DNA of 64,000 nucleotides from Pseudomonas sp. R5-89-07. Its GTDB lineage: Bacteria; Pseudomonadota; Gammaproteobacteria; Pseudomonadales; Pseudomonadaceae. The DNA is taken from NCBI RefSeq assembly GCF_003851685.1, contig NZ_CP027727.1, positions 4,898,001 through 4,962,000 on the forward strand. The letters are read 5' to 3'. This document shows positions 11,605 to 20,127 of this stretch, one piece after another (the stretch's first letter is position 1; each line of letters opens with the position of its first letter). The translations under genes were made by a program, and so were the position numbers. Under the pieces are notes generated by a model. The model had not been told where the DNA came from. It ran no database searches and was given only the letters and a program-made list of their open reading frames with translations.

Positions 11605-11689
11605 GCCCTGATGGCGGAATTGGTAGACGCGGCGGATTCAAAATCCGTTTTCGAAAGGAGTGGGAGTTCGAGTCTCCCTCGGGGCACCA
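11605..11689 (+). tRNA. tRNA-Leu (anticodon CAA)
   Basis: An 85-nt class II tRNA. The acceptor stem GCCCTGA pairs with TCGGGGC (one G-U). The D arm contains AATTGGTAGACGC. The anticodon arm GCGGA-TTCAAAA-TCCGT reads CAA, so it decodes UUG. A variable arm and the T arm GGGAGTTCGAGTCTCCC follow. The 3' ACCA is encoded. It sits between a good promoter and a hairpin terminator as a single-gene unit. Confidence 0.96.
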
Positions 11690-11696
11690 TCTTAAA

Positions 11697-11727
11697 AAAA
11701 GACCTTGAAATTCAAGGTCTTTTTTTC
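11697..11727 (+). terminator. Rho-independent terminator of tRNA-Leu
   Basis: The stem AAAGACCTTGA/TCAAGGTCTTT is followed by a run of T, 8 bases after the tRNA. Confidence 0.93.
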
Positions 11728-11798
11728 GCCTGCAGAAAAGTGGGCAGTCGGCTGCTTCATCGCCCACCACCCCCTTTCAACCTGAAACACGATCCAAA

Positions 11799-11832
11799 TG
11801 TGGGAGCTGGCTTGCCTGCGATTACGCCAGCC
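11799..11832. repeat. Single REP-like hairpin (variant arm)
   Basis: The element TGTGGGAGCTGGCTTGCCTG followed by CGATTACGCCAGC belongs to a different REP subgroup from the 89-bp REPINs. A close relative occurs at 23459. It lies between the tRNA terminator and the DUF3077-like gene. Confidence 0.7.
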
Positions 11833-11855
11833 CAAACACCCTCAAAACCACCTGC

Positions 11856-12164
11856 CTACACACCAACCGATTCCCCCTCCTCCACCACCCCATTGGGCAA
11901 CATCCCCTTCGCCAAATCATCGACCACCGCCTTCGCCATCTCCCCCAAATAATGCGCCGCCCAGGCGTAGCGATCTGCGCTGTTATCCATCGCTGCGTCC
12001 AAAGCCAGCATTTTGGAACAGTGCAGAAGCTCGGAGGCATGCTCCAGGGCATCGCGGATGGGTACGCCGGAATTGACGCGGAATAGACGGTGGAGGTTGG
12101 GCTGTTTGCCGCAGGTGGAAAAGGTGATGACGCCGAGGGTTTTGTTGAGGGGTGGGTTGATCAT
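11856..12164 (-). CDS. DUF3077-like small protein
   Basis: 102 aa soluble protein. The core LFRVNSGVPIRDALEHASELLHC followed by an Ala-rich helical stretch matches the small DUF3077 family common in Pseudomonas, whose function is unknown. Ends in an acidic tail. The ribosome site is weak. The gene marks the left edge of the accessory stretch, with the A+T-rich ATPase/HNH cassette beginning about 570 bases beyond its start. Confidence 0.7.
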   Translation of the reverse strand: MINPPLNKTLGVITFSTCGKQPNLHRLFRVNSGVPIRDALEHASELLHCSKMLALDAAMDNSADRYAWAAHYLGEMAKAVVDDLAKGMLPNGVVEEGESVGV

Positions 12165-12734
12165 TGGGCACCTCCCAGGTGGGTGGAGGCGTAGACTACG
12201 GAATTGCGAGGGTACGACTGATCAGAAACGCTCATTAATAAGCTCCTAAGTAAGTGAGCCTATTGTTTTCGGATTATCAGGTCCGGTCGCTGGATTGGAA
12301 GCGACGGTGGAAGGTAGCGCAGGAGGGATTGGGGCTGGAAGGCTGGATCTGTGGCGAGAAGTTTCTGGCAGGCAGACCGGGATTAGGCGAGCGTCGGCGG
12401 AAACGACATGGTGGTCAGCCCCTCCTATCACGCTTACCGGGTGAGGGGATACACCGGCGGGCCGCTTTCGGCCAGAAGCTGCCAGCCATAACCGGTTCTC
12501 GCGAGCGAAGTAAGGCCCCCCGTAGATGTAAAAAATGACGGTGGATAGGTACTGGAGCGCACGTGTCGTCACTTGCTAGCGCGACGAAGTTTAAGGTTTT
12601 TCGCGAAATGGACGATATGGAAGGAACATTTTCCAATCAGTAGGCAAGGCGGAGCGCAGGAGTTGAACGGCGTTGATAGGACGATCGGAAGGCGCCAAAT
12701 CGCTAATCGTGAATAACATATAAAAGGGAAGTTT
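12165..12734. other. Non-coding stretch left of the ATPase/HNH cassette
   Basis: 570 bases in which the open frames look non-protein-like (high Arg/Ser/Pro, no ribosome sites). It holds one 24-bp palindrome (12462-12485) that recurs on the other side of the cassette. The last ~60 bases turn A+T-rich and probably carry the cassette promoter. No reverse transcriptase or obvious retron RNA was seen. Confidence 0.6.
12462..12485. repeat. Left palindrome flanking the ATPase/HNH cassette
   Basis: A 24-base imperfect palindrome beginning GGCCGCTTTCGGCC and ending AAGCTGCC. It matches the element at 15216-15239 at 19 of 24 positions in the same orientation. Related GC-rich hairpins are scattered in Pseudomonas genomes, so the pairing may be chance. 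Confidence 0.5.
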
Positions 12735-14273
12735 GTGTACAAAATATTATTAGAGAGTGACTATAATAAACACCCATCGTCAGGGTGGGTTTATTTATCG
12801 CCTAGCAGCTGGGATGATTATAATTTCAAGACAACATTTTCAGTATCTGTGCTCTGCCAAGGTTCAGTACTCCGCCTTGGTGAAGTAAAAATCGGGTATG
12901 AAGATCAACCGGCTGGATGGACTCGGGATGTTCTTAAAGGTAAAGAGCTACTAGGTCTTCCAAAGAATTTTTTCTCGATAGGCCAAGATATCGCCTATTA
13001 CGAAATTCTACATGAGAACTTTAGCCCAAGCGATGTTAATAACATATTGGAATCAATGCGTGACGCCTCGTGGATGGATGAGGTATTACGCCAGTCCCAG
13101 AAACATGAAGTTTTCCGTTACTCACTATTAAGAACGGTGAGCCTGGCAGCTTTCCCTCAATATAAAAGAACTGCCAGAGGCCTTCCACCCCTCACCCCTT
13201 ACAAGTTTTGCTATAATCACTCAAAAAAAAATGGCAGCAATATATCGTTAGGCTTTAATGTTAAGCCTGGCTCAATGCCGCCAACTAACATACATGTTCT
13301 TATTGGGAGGAATGGAGCTGGCAAAACAACGATACTTAACTCTATGGTTTCAAGTATTGTTGATAGAGTTCATTGTTGCGATGGAGGTTTTCTGGTAAGT
13401 GTGGCAGGAGTGTATTCAGAAATGCCCAAGCAATATTTCAGTAGCGTGGTTTCTGTCTCTTTCAGCGCATTTGATACGTTCATGCCACCCGATAATCGCC
13501 AAAATAGATCTGAAGGAGTAGCTTACTTTTATATCGGTATGAAGCGCCGAGTTATTTGCGATAATGGAGAGATTTCCGCTATAGCAAAGGGGCCCTCAGA
13601 TTTCCTCGCTGAAACATTAGAGTCTATTGAGTCCTGCTGGAGCCAGGAAAGAAAGCGCAGTAGGTGGGTCGCAGCGATCAAACGACTAGAGTCAGACTTG
13701 AATTTTGCCGAGATGAACCTAGCCGAACTCTCCTTGCAGCCTTTTGAATGGGTTAAAGATAAAATTATTGAAAAAATAAGAAGCGCCAGTTCAGGCCACT
13801 TTATAATTTTGCACACTATTACGCATTTGGTTGACGTAGTAGAAGAAAAAACGCTCGTCCTCATGGATGAGCCAGAGACCCACCTGCACCCACCGCTGCT
13901 TTCTGCATTCATGAGGGCGCTGGCAGATCTCCTAATGGATCGCAACGCTATTGCTCTTATCGCCACGCATTCACCAGTGGTCTTGCAAGAGGTGCCAAAT
14001 TCATGTGCTTTCGTATTGACGCGAAACGGCGATCAACAGCGGATCGATCCGCCCGAAAGAGAGACTTTTGGGGAAAATGTTGGGGCGCTCACCAAATCAG
14101 TATTTGGGTTAGAATCAATAAAATCCGGATTTCATGACATTCTAGCGAGCTCAGTACAAAGCGGACAGTCATTCGAAGAAATTCTATCTGAGTATTCCGG
14201 ACATTTAGGGCTGGAAGGGCAGTTAATATTAAGAGCAATGCTTGAGTCGAAAAGTCAGTCGGGGATTGACTGA
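12735..14273 (+). CDS. AAA/ABC-type ATPase, putative defence protein (PtuA-like)
   Basis: 512 aa, GTG start preceded by AAGGGA. Residues 1-180 form a domain I do not recognise. An ABC-type ATPase core follows: Walker A GRNGAGKTT at about 190-198, a signature-like SSGH at about 351, Walker B/glutamate LVLMDEPETHLH at about 372-383, and an H-loop ATHSPV at about 410. This is the OLD/RecF-like architecture of anti-phage ATPases. The stop abuts the start of an HNH nuclease gene, the pairing seen in Septu (PtuA-PtuB). Known PtuA proteins have Walker A much nearer the N-terminus, so this may be a distinct subtype. The sequence is clearly A+T-richer than its neighbours, suggesting transfer. Confidence 0.8.
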   Translation: MYKILLESDYNKHPSSGWVYLSPSSWDDYNFKTTFSVSVLCQGSVLRLGEVKIGYEDQPAGWTRDVLKGKELLGLPKNFFSIGQDIAYYEILHENFSPSDVNNILESMRDASWMDEVLRQSQKHEVFRYSLLRTVSLAAFPQYKRTARGLPPLTPYKFCYNHSKKNGSNISLGFNVKPGSMPPTNIHVLIGRNGAGKTTILNSMVSSIVDRVHCCDGGFLVSVAGVYSEMPKQYFSSVVSVSFSAFDTFMPPDNRQNRSEGVAYFYIGMKRRVICDNGEISAIAKGPSDFLAETLESIESCWSQERKRSRWVAAIKRLESDLNFAEMNLAELSLQPFEWVKDKIIEKIRSASSGHFIILHTITHLVDVVEEKTLVLMDEPETHLHPPLLSAFMRALADLLMDRNAIALIATHSPVVLQEVPNSCAFVLTRNGDQQRIDPPERETFGENVGALTKSVFGLESIKSGFHDILASSVQSGQSFEEILSEYSGHLGLEGQLILRAMLESKSQSGID

Positions 14274-15104
14274 ATGAATATCCTGCCCAAACTGAATATT
14301 GACTCGGTTGATGTTTTCGATGCCTGTGTTAGCAGTATTAAAGATCCCGGGCTTCGCGCCAAATTCGTTGACTCAAAGAACGATATTCTAGCTGAGTTTC
14401 GGAGCTATGTCGGCCACGCAGCTTTGGAGAATTTATCCTGTTTGAAATCCTGCGAACATGGAAAAGACTGGCAAACTATAATTAAGTCTCTAACTAAAGG
14501 GCACTTCAAGCAACTTTATACACAGTGCATGGTTGGTCCCGAAAGTAACGGGAGAGTTTATTATGACAAAATTCTAAATAGTATACCTCTTAGTATGTGT
14601 CCGCTGTGCGATTTGACTCATGTCGACAGTGTTGATCATTTCGCCTCCAAGTCTCGATATCCACTTTTTTCTGTTCTTGTAGACAACCTAGTGCCAGCTT
14701 GTATGAAGTGCAATAAAAGCAAGGGTGCTTCCGTAATATCGAAAAAAAATGAATCTTTACACCCATATTTTGAGCATTCAATTCTCACTAGCGAGCCATG
14801 GCTCTATGCTCAGTTGAAAGGGACCGCACTACCAGTGGCGAAGTTTTTCGTAGATCCCCCTGCGCATTGGTCACCACAATTAAAGAAAAGAATATCGAAT
14901 TATTTCCAGGATTTGGAACTTGAGAGTCGATATGCAAAGCGCGCAGCATCCGAAATAGCAGACTTGCTTAGTTATAGTGGCGACTTATCGTCGAGAGCTA
15001 AGGAGTTTGCCACGATTGCTACAGTTGAGCGAGCTAAGAAAAAGAACTTATGGAAAGCAGCTTTATATGAGGCTTTGGCATCTCAATATAGCAGTACGCT
15101 ATGA
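14274..15104 (+). CDS. HNH endonuclease, putative defence effector (PtuB-like)
   Basis: 276 aa. Starts immediately after the ATPase stop (TGA-ATG, no gap), so the two are almost certainly co-translated. HNH core with a zinc ribbon: C109-P-L-C112, then D121-H122, N138, C143-x-x-C146 and N147-K-S-K150, matching McrA-type HNH nucleases. Flanking helical regions show nothing I recognise. In Septu-like systems the ATPase senses the threat and the HNH subunit cuts nucleic acid. Equally A+T-rich. The nuclease call is strong; the defence role is inferred from the pairing. Confidence 0.8.
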   Translation: MNILPKLNIDSVDVFDACVSSIKDPGLRAKFVDSKNDILAEFRSYVGHAALENLSCLKSCEHGKDWQTIIKSLTKGHFKQLYTQCMVGPESNGRVYYDKILNSIPLSMCPLCDLTHVDSVDHFASKSRYPLFSVLVDNLVPACMKCNKSKGASVISKKNESLHPYFEHSILTSEPWLYAQLKGTALPVAKFFVDPPAHWSPQLKKRISNYFQDLELESRYAKRAASEIADLLSYSGDLSSRAKEFATIATVERAKKKNLWKAALYEALASQYSSTL

Positions 15105-15567
15105 GCCAAAGGACTTAGCAGGTATGTAGGCTTTGCGCGAGCTTTCAACCTGGCAGCTTATTCTCCCTAGAGCTTGCTCGGCGGATCGTCAGGAGAGATA
15201 CCTCATTCTCTGAGAGGCTGCTTTTGGCCGAAAGCCGCCCTTGACTAAGGGAAGCAGCTTTATAGCTGCGCAGTTTTCTCCCATTTCGGCGTCCCGCGCT
15301 GCGATCCATGCGATAACCAGTTGATCCATACCGAGATATGGGGTCGCGTAACTGCAACGCTCACAGGAAAAAAGGAGACGGATTTATTTCTGGGAAACGT
15401 TTCAACGTGGAGTTGAGTTTCGTCTGAACAGCTCGCCCCCTAGCTGAACCTCCCACCCATCCACCTGGTCGCTAACGCTCGTCGATCAAGCCGAATTCTC
15501 CCCATGCGTATGCATCACAACCATACGCACCACGCCTCCACGGGCGTCAACAGGGAGAATCTCCGCA
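15105..15567. other. Non-coding stretch right of the ATPase/HNH cassette
   Basis: 463 bases without a convincing gene. It holds the second 24-bp palindrome (15216-15239), then a short AAAGGAGACGGATTTATTTC element at about 15371 that resembles one downstream of the following oxidoreductase. Base composition returns to G+C-rich towards the right. Confidence 0.6.
15216..15239. repeat. Right palindrome flanking the ATPase/HNH cassette
   Basis: A 24-base palindrome beginning GGCTGCTTTTGGCC and ending AAGCCGCC, same orientation as 12462-12485 with five differences, 112 bases after the HNH stop codon. Confidence 0.5.
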
Positions 15568-17925
15568 ATGTCTGAACCCAAAAATCCCCAGCTCCAAGGC
15601 TCCCAGTCCGACGGTTCTGCCGCCGGCGGCTGGCCTGCACTAAACGCCGTCAACAAGCACCTGCTCCACCAGCACGTCCTGCTCAAGGGCAACCGCACCT
15701 TGCTATCCATGAACAAGCCGGACGGTTTCGACTGCCCCAGTTGTGCCTGGCCAGACCCAAAGAAGCCGCACACCTTTGAATACTGTGAGAACGGGGCCAA
15801 GGCGCTGGCGTGGGAGTCGACCAAAAAGCGGGTCACGCCCCAGTTTTTCGCTCAGCATACGGTGAGTGAGCTGGCTACCTGGAGCGATCACGACCTGGAG
15901 GATCAGGGCCGTATCACTGAGCCGATGCGTTATGACGCGGGCAGCGACAAATACTTGCCGGTCAGTTGGGACGAGGCTTTCGCCGAGATCGGGCAGGAGC
16001 TGCGCCAATTGAGCGACCCGTGGAAGCTGGAGTTGTACACCTCGGGGCGTACGTCAAACGAAGCGGCGTTTTTGTATCAGTTGTTTGGCCGCTTGTATGG
16101 CATGGCTAACTTTCCTGACTGCTCGAACATGTGTCACGAGACCACCAGCGTGGCGCTTCCCGAGTCGATCGGGGTTGGCAAAGGCACCACCACGCTGGAG
16201 GACTTCGAGAATGCCGACGCGATTTTCATCTTCGGTCAGAACCCTGGTACCAACAGCCCGCGCATGATGTCGGAGCTGCACGCCGCCGCGCGCCGGGGTG
16301 CGAGCATCATCTCGTTCAACCCGCTGCGCGAGAAGGCGCTGGTGCGGTTTGCGTCACCCCAGGACCCGCGCGATATGCTCAGTCGCAGCGGCGTGAAGAT
16401 CAGCTCGCAATACCATCAGGTCAGAATCGGCGGCGACATGATTGCCGTGCAGGGCATCTGCAAAGCGGTGATCGAGGCGGACGATGCGGCGCAGCGTGAA
16501 GGGCTGCCGCGTGTGCTGGATGTCGACTTCATCGAGGAGCACACCCACGGCCTTGAGCGGTTCGCTGATTACTGCCGGCAGCTGCCGTGGGAGATCATCG
16601 AGCGTCATTCGGGCCTGACGCGTCAGGCGCTGGAAGAGGTGGCGGCGGTGTATATGCGTTCGCAGCGGGTGATCTGTTGCTGGGGCATGGGCATTACGCA
16701 ACACAAGCGCGGTGGCGACGCGATGCAGCAGATCATTAACCTGCTGCTGCTGCGCGGCAACATCGGCAAGCTGGGCGCGGGGGCTTGCCCTATTCGCGGC
16801 CACTCCAATGTGCAGGGTGACCGCACCATGGGCATCTACGAAAAAGCCGGCGAGCCGTTCCTGGCCAGCATGAGCAAGGTGTTCGGTTTCGAGGCGTCCC
16901 GCAAAGGTGGGCATGATGTGGCCGAGGCCTGTGAAGCGCTGCTGCGCGGCGAGGTGGAAGCGTTTATTTCGATGGGCGGCAATTTCTTCCGTGCCATCCC
17001 GGATATCGACGTGGTGTGCCCGACCGTCAAGCGCCTGAAAATGACCGTGCTGGTCAATACCAAGCTCAACCGCAGTGCAACGGTCCATGGCCAGAAAGCG
17101 TTTTTGCTGCCGTGCATCGCCCGCTCGGAGCTGGACATGCAAAACGGCGTGGCGCAAACCGTTACGGTGGAAGACTCGATGTCGATGGTGCACGGCTCGA
17201 CCGGCATGCTGGAGCCTGCGTCGAAACACCTGATCTCCGAAGTGGCGATTATCGCCGGTATGGCCAAGGCGACGCTTGCACCCAACCCCAACGTGGATTG
17301 GGACAGCTACGTGAGCGATTACGCGCGTATCCGCGACAAGATCGAAGCCGTGCTGCCCGAGCAGTTTTATGACTTCAATCAGCGCATCAAAGAGCCAGGC
17401 GGTTTCCGCCTGCCCAATGGCGCCAGCGAGCGCCAGTGGAACACCCATTCGGGCAAGGCCAACTTCCTCTTTCCCGAGGGGGTTTTTGACGAAGACGACA
17501 CGCCACCGGGCGCTGATCATCTGCAGTTGATGACGATCCGCAGCCATGACCAGTTCAACACCACGGTGTATTCCAACGATGATCGCTACCGGGGTATCTA
17601 CGGCGACCGCATGGTGGTGATGCTCAACCCGCAGGACATCGAGCGCCTGGGACTCAAGGCTGGGGACTACGTCGAATTCCAGACAGCCCTCGACGAGACA
17701 ACGCCGCGTCGTGCGCCCGGCTTCAAAGTCATCCCCTTCGACGTACCGCAAGGCTGTTGCGCCGCCTACTACCCGGAGACCAATGGCTTGCTGCCACTGG
17801 CGAATCGGGACAGCCGCAGTAACACACCGGCGGCGAAATCCATCCCGGTGAACCTGGTGCGGATGAATCCAGAGCAGACGCAAGTGGCATTGGAACGGCG
17901 CGGATTGATTGCGGCGGCCAGTTAG
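15568..17925 (+). CDS. FdhF/YdeP-family molybdopterin oxidoreductase
   Basis: 785 aa. Belongs to the formate-dehydrogenase-alpha-like YdeP family of molybdopterin-guanine-dinucleotide enzymes. The N-terminal Fe-S region has CPSCAWPDPK followed by a third Cys (EYCENGAKA). Mo-cofactor motifs include FGQNPGTNSPRM, PIRGHSNVQGDRTMG and SMGGNFFRAIPD. The C-terminal dinucleotide-binding domain has RSHDQFNTTVYS. The physiological substrate is not established for most members; E. coli YdeP contributes to acid resistance. No fdhD homologue lies next to it. A hairpin follows. Confidence 0.9.
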   Translation: MSEPKNPQLQGSQSDGSAAGGWPALNAVNKHLLHQHVLLKGNRTLLSMNKPDGFDCPSCAWPDPKKPHTFEYCENGAKALAWESTKKRVTPQFFAQHTVSELATWSDHDLEDQGRITEPMRYDAGSDKYLPVSWDEAFAEIGQELRQLSDPWKLELYTSGRTSNEAAFLYQLFGRLYGMANFPDCSNMCHETTSVALPESIGVGKGTTTLEDFENADAIFIFGQNPGTNSPRMMSELHAAARRGASIISFNPLREKALVRFASPQDPRDMLSRSGVKISSQYHQVRIGGDMIAVQGICKAVIEADDAAQREGLPRVLDVDFIEEHTHGLERFADYCRQLPWEIIERHSGLTRQALEEVAAVYMRSQRVICCWGMGITQHKRGGDAMQQIINLLLLRGNIGKLGAGACPIRGHSNVQGDRTMGIYEKAGEPFLASMSKVFGFEASRKGGHDVAEACEALLRGEVEAFISMGGNFFRAIPDIDVVCPTVKRLKMTVLVNTKLNRSATVHGQKAFLLPCIARSELDMQNGVAQTVTVEDSMSMVHGSTGMLEPASKHLISEVAIIAGMAKATLAPNPNVDWDSYVSDYARIRDKIEAVLPEQFYDFNQRIKEPGGFRLPNGASERQWNTHSGKANFLFPEGVFDEDDTPPGADHLQLMTIRSHDQFNTTVYSNDDRYRGIYGDRMVVMLNPQDIERLGLKAGDYVEFQTALDETTPRRAPGFKVIPFDVPQGCCAAYYPETNGLLPLANRDSRSNTPAAKSIPVNLVRMNPEQTQVALERRGLIAAAS

Positions 17926-17962
17926 GCCTGGTTTTACCGCTCGCTACCCCACTGTAAAAACG

Positions 17963-18009
17963 AAAAGAGGGGACGGATTATTTTCAGGAAAAATGAATCG
18001 TCCCCTTTT
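17963..18009 (+). terminator. Hairpin after the YdeP-like gene
   Basis: An inverted repeat pairs AAAAGAGGGGACGGAT with ATCGTCCCCTTTT across a loop of about 20 bases, ending in a short T run. It can act as a terminator, but it also resembles a dispersed GGGGACGGATTT-type repeat. Confidence 0.5.
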
Positions 18010-18127
18010 CGCTCGCCCCAGCCATCACCAAGAAGTTCAAGCCAAACGATTCGCAGCATTTGGTTCTTTTTTTTCGCGCTTGGAACAGTGATCATCGCCC
18101 TCCTTTAAATCCCCAGGAACAGAGACC

Positions 18128-18457
18128 ATGGAATTGACGCTGGAAGCGGTTGCGCTCTTTGCACTGAAGCTTGTGCATGAGACAGACGGCGGCAGTCCGG
18201 TTTTGCGGGATGATCTGGTGATGCAAGCGTATGACCGTGAGGTGTTTGGGTTGTTGGTGCGCCAGGGGGATGTGGGGACAATTCAGCTCAAAATCGATGA
18301 GTGCATCAGGCAGGCGCTGACTGCACTGGGTGGAACCGATACGGTAATGGGGCGCGAACTGCAAAGGCTCGCGACCGCCGTACACAATACGGATCAGCTC
18401 GATGCATTGAGCGCACCGCTAACCACCCTCAAGGACTACCTGAAAGACATCCAGTGA
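18128..18457 (+). CDS. Small hypothetical protein, convergent with a LysE gene
   Basis: 109 aa soluble, mostly helical protein (MELTLEAVALFALKLVHETDGG...), with no domain I recognise. AGGA lies upstream of the ATG. Its last 13 codons overlap the 3' end of the minus-strand LysE gene. A remnant of a paralogue (LTTLKGNLKDIQ then stop) survives at 22521-22558, again just before a minus-strand LysE gene. This supports an ancestral gene pair that was duplicated. Confidence 0.6.
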   Translation: MELTLEAVALFALKLVHETDGGSPVLRDDLVMQAYDREVFGLLVRQGDVGTIQLKIDECIRQALTALGGTDTVMGRELQRLATAVHNTDQLDALSAPLTTLKDYLKDIQ

Positions 18458-19066
18458 ATCGGTGATCAGCATTCCGGCGAGGTACACCATCAACACCGCC
18501 ACGCCCGCATCCAGCCAGCGCCACACCGCCCGCGTTCGAAACAACCCCGTCAAGCGCTGACAGCCAAGCGCCAACACTACAAACCACACTAGCGATGCGG
18601 TCATCGCCCCCGTCGCAAAGAGTACTTGCTGGCCTGCCGGTTTAGCGGCGCCGATCGAGCCGATCAGCACGACGGTATCAAGCCACGCATAGGGGTTGGC
18701 AAAACCCAGCACCATTGCCGCACGCAACAGCCCTCGTTGCGAATGGCCGACTTGGGTGGCCGGCATGGACTGGTCACGCAGGCAAGCCAGCAGGCGCTGG
18801 CCACCGAACAAAAGCAAATAGGCCGCGCCGGAAAGTAGCAAGAGCGCTACCAGCTTGGGACGGCTGTCCAATAGCGAACCCAAGCCCGTGATGCCCATAG
18901 CGATCAACAGCATATCGGAGACTACGCAGATGGCGACCACTCCCCAGATGGGGCCACGGCTGACACCTTGGCGGATGACCAAGGTGTCTTTCGGGCCTGG
19001 GGCTGCGAACAGACCGATGCCCAGGAGCAAGCCTTCGAGGTAGAGCGCACTGAAGTAGGGAGCCAT
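18419..19066 (-). CDS. LysE-family exporter (first copy)
   Basis: 215 aa from the ATG giving MAPYFSALYLEGLLLG; the longer frame would need a TTG start. About six membrane segments and the signature LFAAPGPKDTLVIRQGV near the N-terminus place it in the LysE/ArgO amino-acid exporter superfamily. Its start is 25 bases after the end of the 2-oxoglutarate oxygenase gene on the same strand, so a two-gene unit (modify, then export) is possible. Substrate unknown. Confidence 0.85.
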   Translation of the reverse strand: MAPYFSALYLEGLLLGIGLFAAPGPKDTLVIRQGVSRGPIWGVVAICVVSDMLLIAMGITGLGSLLDSRPKLVALLLLSGAAYLLLFGGQRLLACLRDQSMPATQVGHSQRGLLRAAMVLGFANPYAWLDTVVLIGSIGAAKPAGQQVLFATGAMTASLVWFVVLALGCQRLTGLFRTRAVWRWLDAGVAVLMVYLAGMLITDSLDVFQVVLEGG

Positions 19067-19091
19067 AAAGTGTCCGTGCCCATGGGCACAT

Positions 19092-19898
19092 TTAGAGGAG
19101 CTGAATAGGTTGGTTACCAAACCGGATGTGACGGGCGTTTACGGCGCCACTCATGTCAATTGCCTGCCTGCGGAAAAAACTGGTTAGCACTTGCCCTGGG
19201 CTCGGGTTCGCAAAGTAGATCAACGAGCTTCTGGCTATCGGCCTCTGAGGCGCGAGAACCGCGTGATAAGCCGCAGGAATTGCATGATCAGACAGCTCAG
19301 TCAGCAAAGACCCTGCTAGCACCGCAATCTCATTCTCCAAAAGACGCACAGGTTCAAGCGAGCCCCCTTTCACCAAAACCAGCCCTTCGCGGGTAGGTTT
19401 GATAAAAGACAACATATGACCGTCTTCATGAGGATCCTGGGCGAATCGACGCTCAATGTTTACAGCCTGAGCACCGTAGACACACACCTGCACGTAGGAA
19501 GCCAAGCGAAATGGGGCAAGTGGGGCCACTCCAAACTCGTCGCAGATGCCGTCCATTAACTCCTGCGCTAACGTGCTGATCTGTTGTTCAAAGATATCCA
19601 CCGCCGCGAAAAAGCCACTTCGGGCGAATTCAAAACCTATTCGTTTGGACGCATGCGCAGGCCAGTAACAGAATCGCTCACAGAGGTCAGGCTGGTCCTC
19701 AATACCTGAATACTCAGCACCAAATGGGAAAAAACCGTCTGTGTCCTGACTGAACGAAAATTCTGCCTTGGTTGCTTGGGAGATTGACGAGTATCCATCA
19801 ACAATTTGTTTGTAGTTTCCCAGCATGACTTCAGGTATTTGCAAGATACCGAAGCCTGATCGGACGATGGATTCACAGCATTTTTTTATTTGAGTCAT
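19092..19898 (-). CDS. 2-oxoglutarate/Fe(II)-dependent oxygenase (isopenicillin-N-synthase-like)
   Basis: 268 aa from the ATG giving MTQIKKCCESIVRSGFG; upstream codons look non-coding. Iron ligands: HxD in DPHEDGHMLSF and a distal His in the AYHAVLAP region. The co-substrate-binding RxS is in ARSSLIYF. This is the jelly-roll layout of non-haem 2-oxoglutarate oxygenases that hydroxylate or desaturate small molecules. Directly upstream of a LysE exporter and divergent from an HTH regulator. The substrate may be an amino-acid-like compound exported by LysE; that is inference. Confidence 0.8.
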   Translation of the reverse strand: MTQIKKCCESIVRSGFGILQIPEVMLGNYKQIVDGYSSISQATKAEFSFSQDTDGFFPFGAEYSGIEDQPDLCERFCYWPAHASKRIGFEFARSGFFAAVDIFEQQISTLAQELMDGICDEFGVAPLAPFRLASYVQVCVYGAQAVNIERRFAQDPHEDGHMLSFIKPTREGLVLVKGGSLEPVRLLENEIAVLAGSLLTELSDHAIPAAYHAVLAPQRPIARSSLIYFANPSPGQVLTSFFRRQAIDMSGAVNARHIRFGNQPIQLL

Positions 19899-20127
19899 AG
19901 CTATATCCAAAGATAGATGTAAAGGAATGCAACACACACTAGGTTCGCAAGCATGTGAGAAACCGCGACACTGGATATAGCCAACCATAGGGACCTATCC
20001 ATGTCCTTCACAACGTCGCCAGCTGGGAGTGAGTGTGCATTGCTCATTACACGTGGCGGCGAGCAGGTTGTTCTTTTTGGCGAACAAGGTGAGCAGCCTC
20101 ACCGAGGACTGGGGATCACAACCGAGT

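Noticed and set aside
12246..12572. 108-codon minus-strand frame left of the ATPase/HNH cassette
   Set aside because: No ribosome site and non-protein-like composition; the span includes a dispersed palindrome.
12600..12734. Possible retron-type non-coding RNA before the PtuA-like gene
   Set aside because: Some retrons carry ATPase/HNH effectors, but no reverse transcriptase is present and no msr/msd-like paired repeats were seen.
15145..15357. 70-codon minus-strand frame
   Set aside because: Arg/Ser-rich, no ribosome site, spans the palindrome that flanks the cassette.
16354..17883. 509-codon minus-strand frame
   Set aside because: Shadow of the molybdopterin oxidoreductase gene; His/Arg-rich composition and no domain.
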